Positions 13,643-14,818 of a stretch of 14,818 bases of DNA are shown in pieces. The notes beneath the pieces were generated by a model. The model had not been told where the DNA came from. It made no database searches and saw only the letters and a program-made list of their open reading frames with translations. The stretch is from CAZPUI01 sp964415525 (GTDB taxonomy: Bacteria > Acidobacteriota > Holophagae > Holophagales > Holophagaceae), in contig CAYQAS010000106.1 in NCBI GenBank assembly GCA_964415525.1, positions 1-14,818 of the forward strand, in the 5' to 3' direction. Numbering within the stretch: position 1 is the first letter of the stretch; the number at the start of each line of letters is the position of its first letter. Made by a program: the position numbers and the translations under genes.

Positions 13643-14086
13643 ATGTCTACGACTGCCATCGACCATCTCAACCGCCAGTTGGCCTCCATCCAGGTGCTGA
13701 TGCTCAACGCGAAGCGCTACCACTGGACAGTTACGGGGCCTCATTTTCGCGACTACCACCTCCGCTTCGACGAACTGCACGCGGCGCTCTTGCCGATGGT
13801 GGACGAACTGGGAGAGCGCGTCCGTCAGCTCCAGGGCACACCCATCCACACGCCTCGCCAACTCGAGTCGCTCAGCGTGGTGTCGGTGTCTGACCCGACG
13901 CTCCGGCTGGATGCCCAGGGCATGGTGATGGAGGCCCTGGCTGGACTGGATCGCCTTGTGGCGCTCTCCCACGAAGGCATCGAACTCACGGCACAGGCTG
14001 GGGATCCAGGGTCTTCAGATCTCCTGACCGGCTTTGTTCAGGTCCAGCAGAAGGAAGCCTGGTTCCTGCGTTCGATGGTGGAGTAG
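13643..14086 (+). CDS. dps: Dps-family ferritin-like protein
   Basis: Dps forms a hollow 12-mer that oxidises Fe(II) with hydrogen peroxide, stores the iron and so suppresses Fenton damage; many members also bind DNA. The 147 residues contain the complete inter-subunit ferroxidase set with E. coli spacing: His27 in RYHWTV, His39 and Asp43 in DYHLRFDE, Asp54 and Glu58 in MVDELGERV. The N-terminal tail is short and lacks a Lys/Arg cluster, so DNA binding by a tail, as in E. coli Dps, is doubtful. The end KEAWFLRSMVE is typical. GGAG lies six bases before the ATG, and the gene starts 45 bases after ahpD, so the two are probably co-transcribed in the OxyR-linked stress unit. Confidence 0.93.
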   Translation: MSTTAIDHLNRQLASIQVLMLNAKRYHWTVTGPHFRDYHLRFDELHAALLPMVDELGERVRQLQGTPIHTPRQLESLSVVSVSDPTLRLDAQGMVMEALAGLDRLVALSHEGIELTAQAGDPGSSDLLTGFVQVQQKEAWFLRSMVE

Positions 14087-14156
14087 GCCATCGGCTCCAT
14101 CCCAGCCTTGTTCACCCAATTCGGCCTAGTCAGCCGCACGGGTTTGAATACCAAGA

Positions 14157-14184
14157 AAAGGGCGCGCCGGATGGCGCGCCCTTT
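14157..14184. terminator. Bidirectional intrinsic terminator between dps and the lyase gene
   Basis: A 12-bp perfect stem (AAAGGGCGCGCC at 14157-14168 with GGCGCGCCCTTT at 14173-14184) has a GGAT loop. A T-run follows on both strands: CTTTCT on the plus strand, CTTTTCTT on the minus strand. It suits termination of both the dps unit and the convergent lyase gene. Confidence 0.85.
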
Positions 14185-14205
14185 CTGCATACCCAAGCGT
14201 ATGAA

Positions 14206-14818
14206 CTAGGCCAGGGGCTCGAAGCGGGCCTGGAAGAATCGCAGGGTCTCGGGCTCGTAGACCATCTTGAGGCCCTTGATGCTGTCGCGCTGCTTGTAGA
14301 GCTCGATGCAGCTCTCAGCCACCACGTCCATGTGCAGGTTGGTGTAGACGCGGCGGGGGATGGTGAGACGCACCAGCTCGAGCTTGGGATAGTTGTTCTT
14401 GCCGGTCTTGGGGTCACGGCCAGCGGACACCAGGCCGCGCTCCATGGCGCGCACGCCGCTGTCGACGTAGAGGGCGGCAGCCAGGGTCTGGGCCGGGAAG
14501 TCGTCCTGCTTGATGTGGGGCAGGAAGTTGGTGGCGTCGAGGAACACGGCATGGCCGCCGATGGGCAGCATGACCGGCACGCCGGCATCGATCAGCTTCT
14601 GGCCGAGGTACTCGACCTGGCGCACGCGGCTGGCGATGTAGGCGTCGTCCACCATCTCGCGGATGCCCTGGGCCAGAGCCTCGAGGTCACGGCCGGCGAG
14701 GCCGCCGTAGGTGGGCATGCCCTCGAAGATCACGACCATCTCCTTCGCCTTGAGGGCGAAGTCGTCGTCGTTGGTGGCCAGGAAGCCGCCGATGTTCACC
14801 AGGTTGTCCTTCTTGGAG
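14206..14818 (-). CDS. Tyrosine phenol-lyase/tryptophanase (PLP beta-eliminating lyase), C-terminal part
   Basis: About 203 C-terminal residues of a PLP enzyme that cleaves tyrosine or tryptophan to phenol or indole plus pyruvate and ammonia. The gene runs off the right edge, which cuts it just upstream of the SKKDNLVNIGG segment. The second lysine there (codon 14809-14811) is the expected PLP Schiff-base lysine, and the Asn five residues later fits the K+ site. Other family segments are EGMPTYGGLAGRD, GGHAVFLDATNFLPHI, FPAQTLAAALY, SAGRDPKTGK and VRLTIPRRVYTNLHMD, ending YEPETLRFFQARF. NIGGFL, GGLAGRD, GVRAMERG and IPRRVYT look closer to tyrosine phenol-lyase than to E. coli tryptophanase. 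Tryptophanases outside enterobacteria share some of these, so the substrate stays open. The terminator at 14157-14184 lies just downstream. Confidence 0.9.
   Translation of the reverse strand, partial: SKKDNLVNIGGFLATNDDDFALKAKEMVVIFEGMPTYGGLAGRDLEALAQGIREMVDDAYIASRVRQVEYLGQKLIDAGVPVMLPIGGHAVFLDATNFLPHIKQDDFPAQTLAAALYVDSGVRAMERGLVSAGRDPKTGKNNYPKLELVRLTIPRRVYTNLHMDVVAESCIELYKQRDSIKGLKMVYEPETLRFFQARFEPLA

Overview
The window is a GC-rich (roughly two-thirds GC by eye), densely packed bacterial chromosomal segment. It holds 14 supported protein genes, none of them phage or transposon genes, and I see no rRNA, tRNA or CRISPR array. The gene set is an adenosylcobalamin-dependent ribonucleotide reductase, a plant/cyanobacterial-type ADP-glucose pyrophosphorylase, a stand-alone MtgA, an AhpC/AhpD pair and a tyrosine phenol-lyase/tryptophanase. 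With the codon bias, this suggests an Acidobacteriota-like organism, perhaps Holophagae (Geothrix/Holophaga relatives). The assignment comes from general resemblance only and is an inference of moderate to low confidence.

Layout. (1) 1-1779, plus strand: the C-terminal half or so of a class II ribonucleotide reductase (nrdJ). Its reading frame is broken by an in-frame TAA at 58-60, inside a poor-looking first 75 bases. A long hairpin (1794-1838) separates it from the convergent next block. (2) 7868-1906, minus strand: a tight four-gene operon with overlapping start and stop codons. In transcription order it encodes a permuted NlpC/P60 (YiiX-like) cysteine hydrolase, a PlsC-like acyltransferase with C-terminal membrane segments, a PAP2-family membrane phosphatase, and a rifampicin-phosphotransferase/PEP-synthase-like phosphotransferase. 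(3) 7869-8169: a gene-poor spacer with a folded, REP-like inverted repeat. (4) 8170-10361: a minus-strand two-CBS-domain protein diverges from plus-strand glgC, which overlaps a small zincin-like metalloprotease gene. (5) 12343-10372, minus strand: oxyR, mtgA and a probable 60-residue protein. (6) 12461-14086, plus strand, divergent from oxyR: ahpC, ahpD and dps. (7) 14206 to the right edge, minus strand: the C-terminal part of a tyrosine phenol-lyase/tryptophanase, separated from dps by a bidirectional terminator.

How the genes work together. Blocks 5 and 6 form an oxidative-stress locus. OxyR keeps its redox cysteine pair, and a perfect CTAT-N7-ATAG core lies between it and ahpC. AhpC reduces peroxides, AhpD is its likely electron donor, and Dps removes iron and peroxide. 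Block 2 is the most likely undescribed system. Four enzyme families that can act on acyl or phosphorylated lipid substrates (hydrolase, acyltransferase, phosphatase, phosphotransferase) are translationally coupled, which suggests a small pathway that builds or remodels a membrane lipid or a lipid-linked molecule. That pathway is inferred from the families and the coupling; the sequence does not show the substrate.
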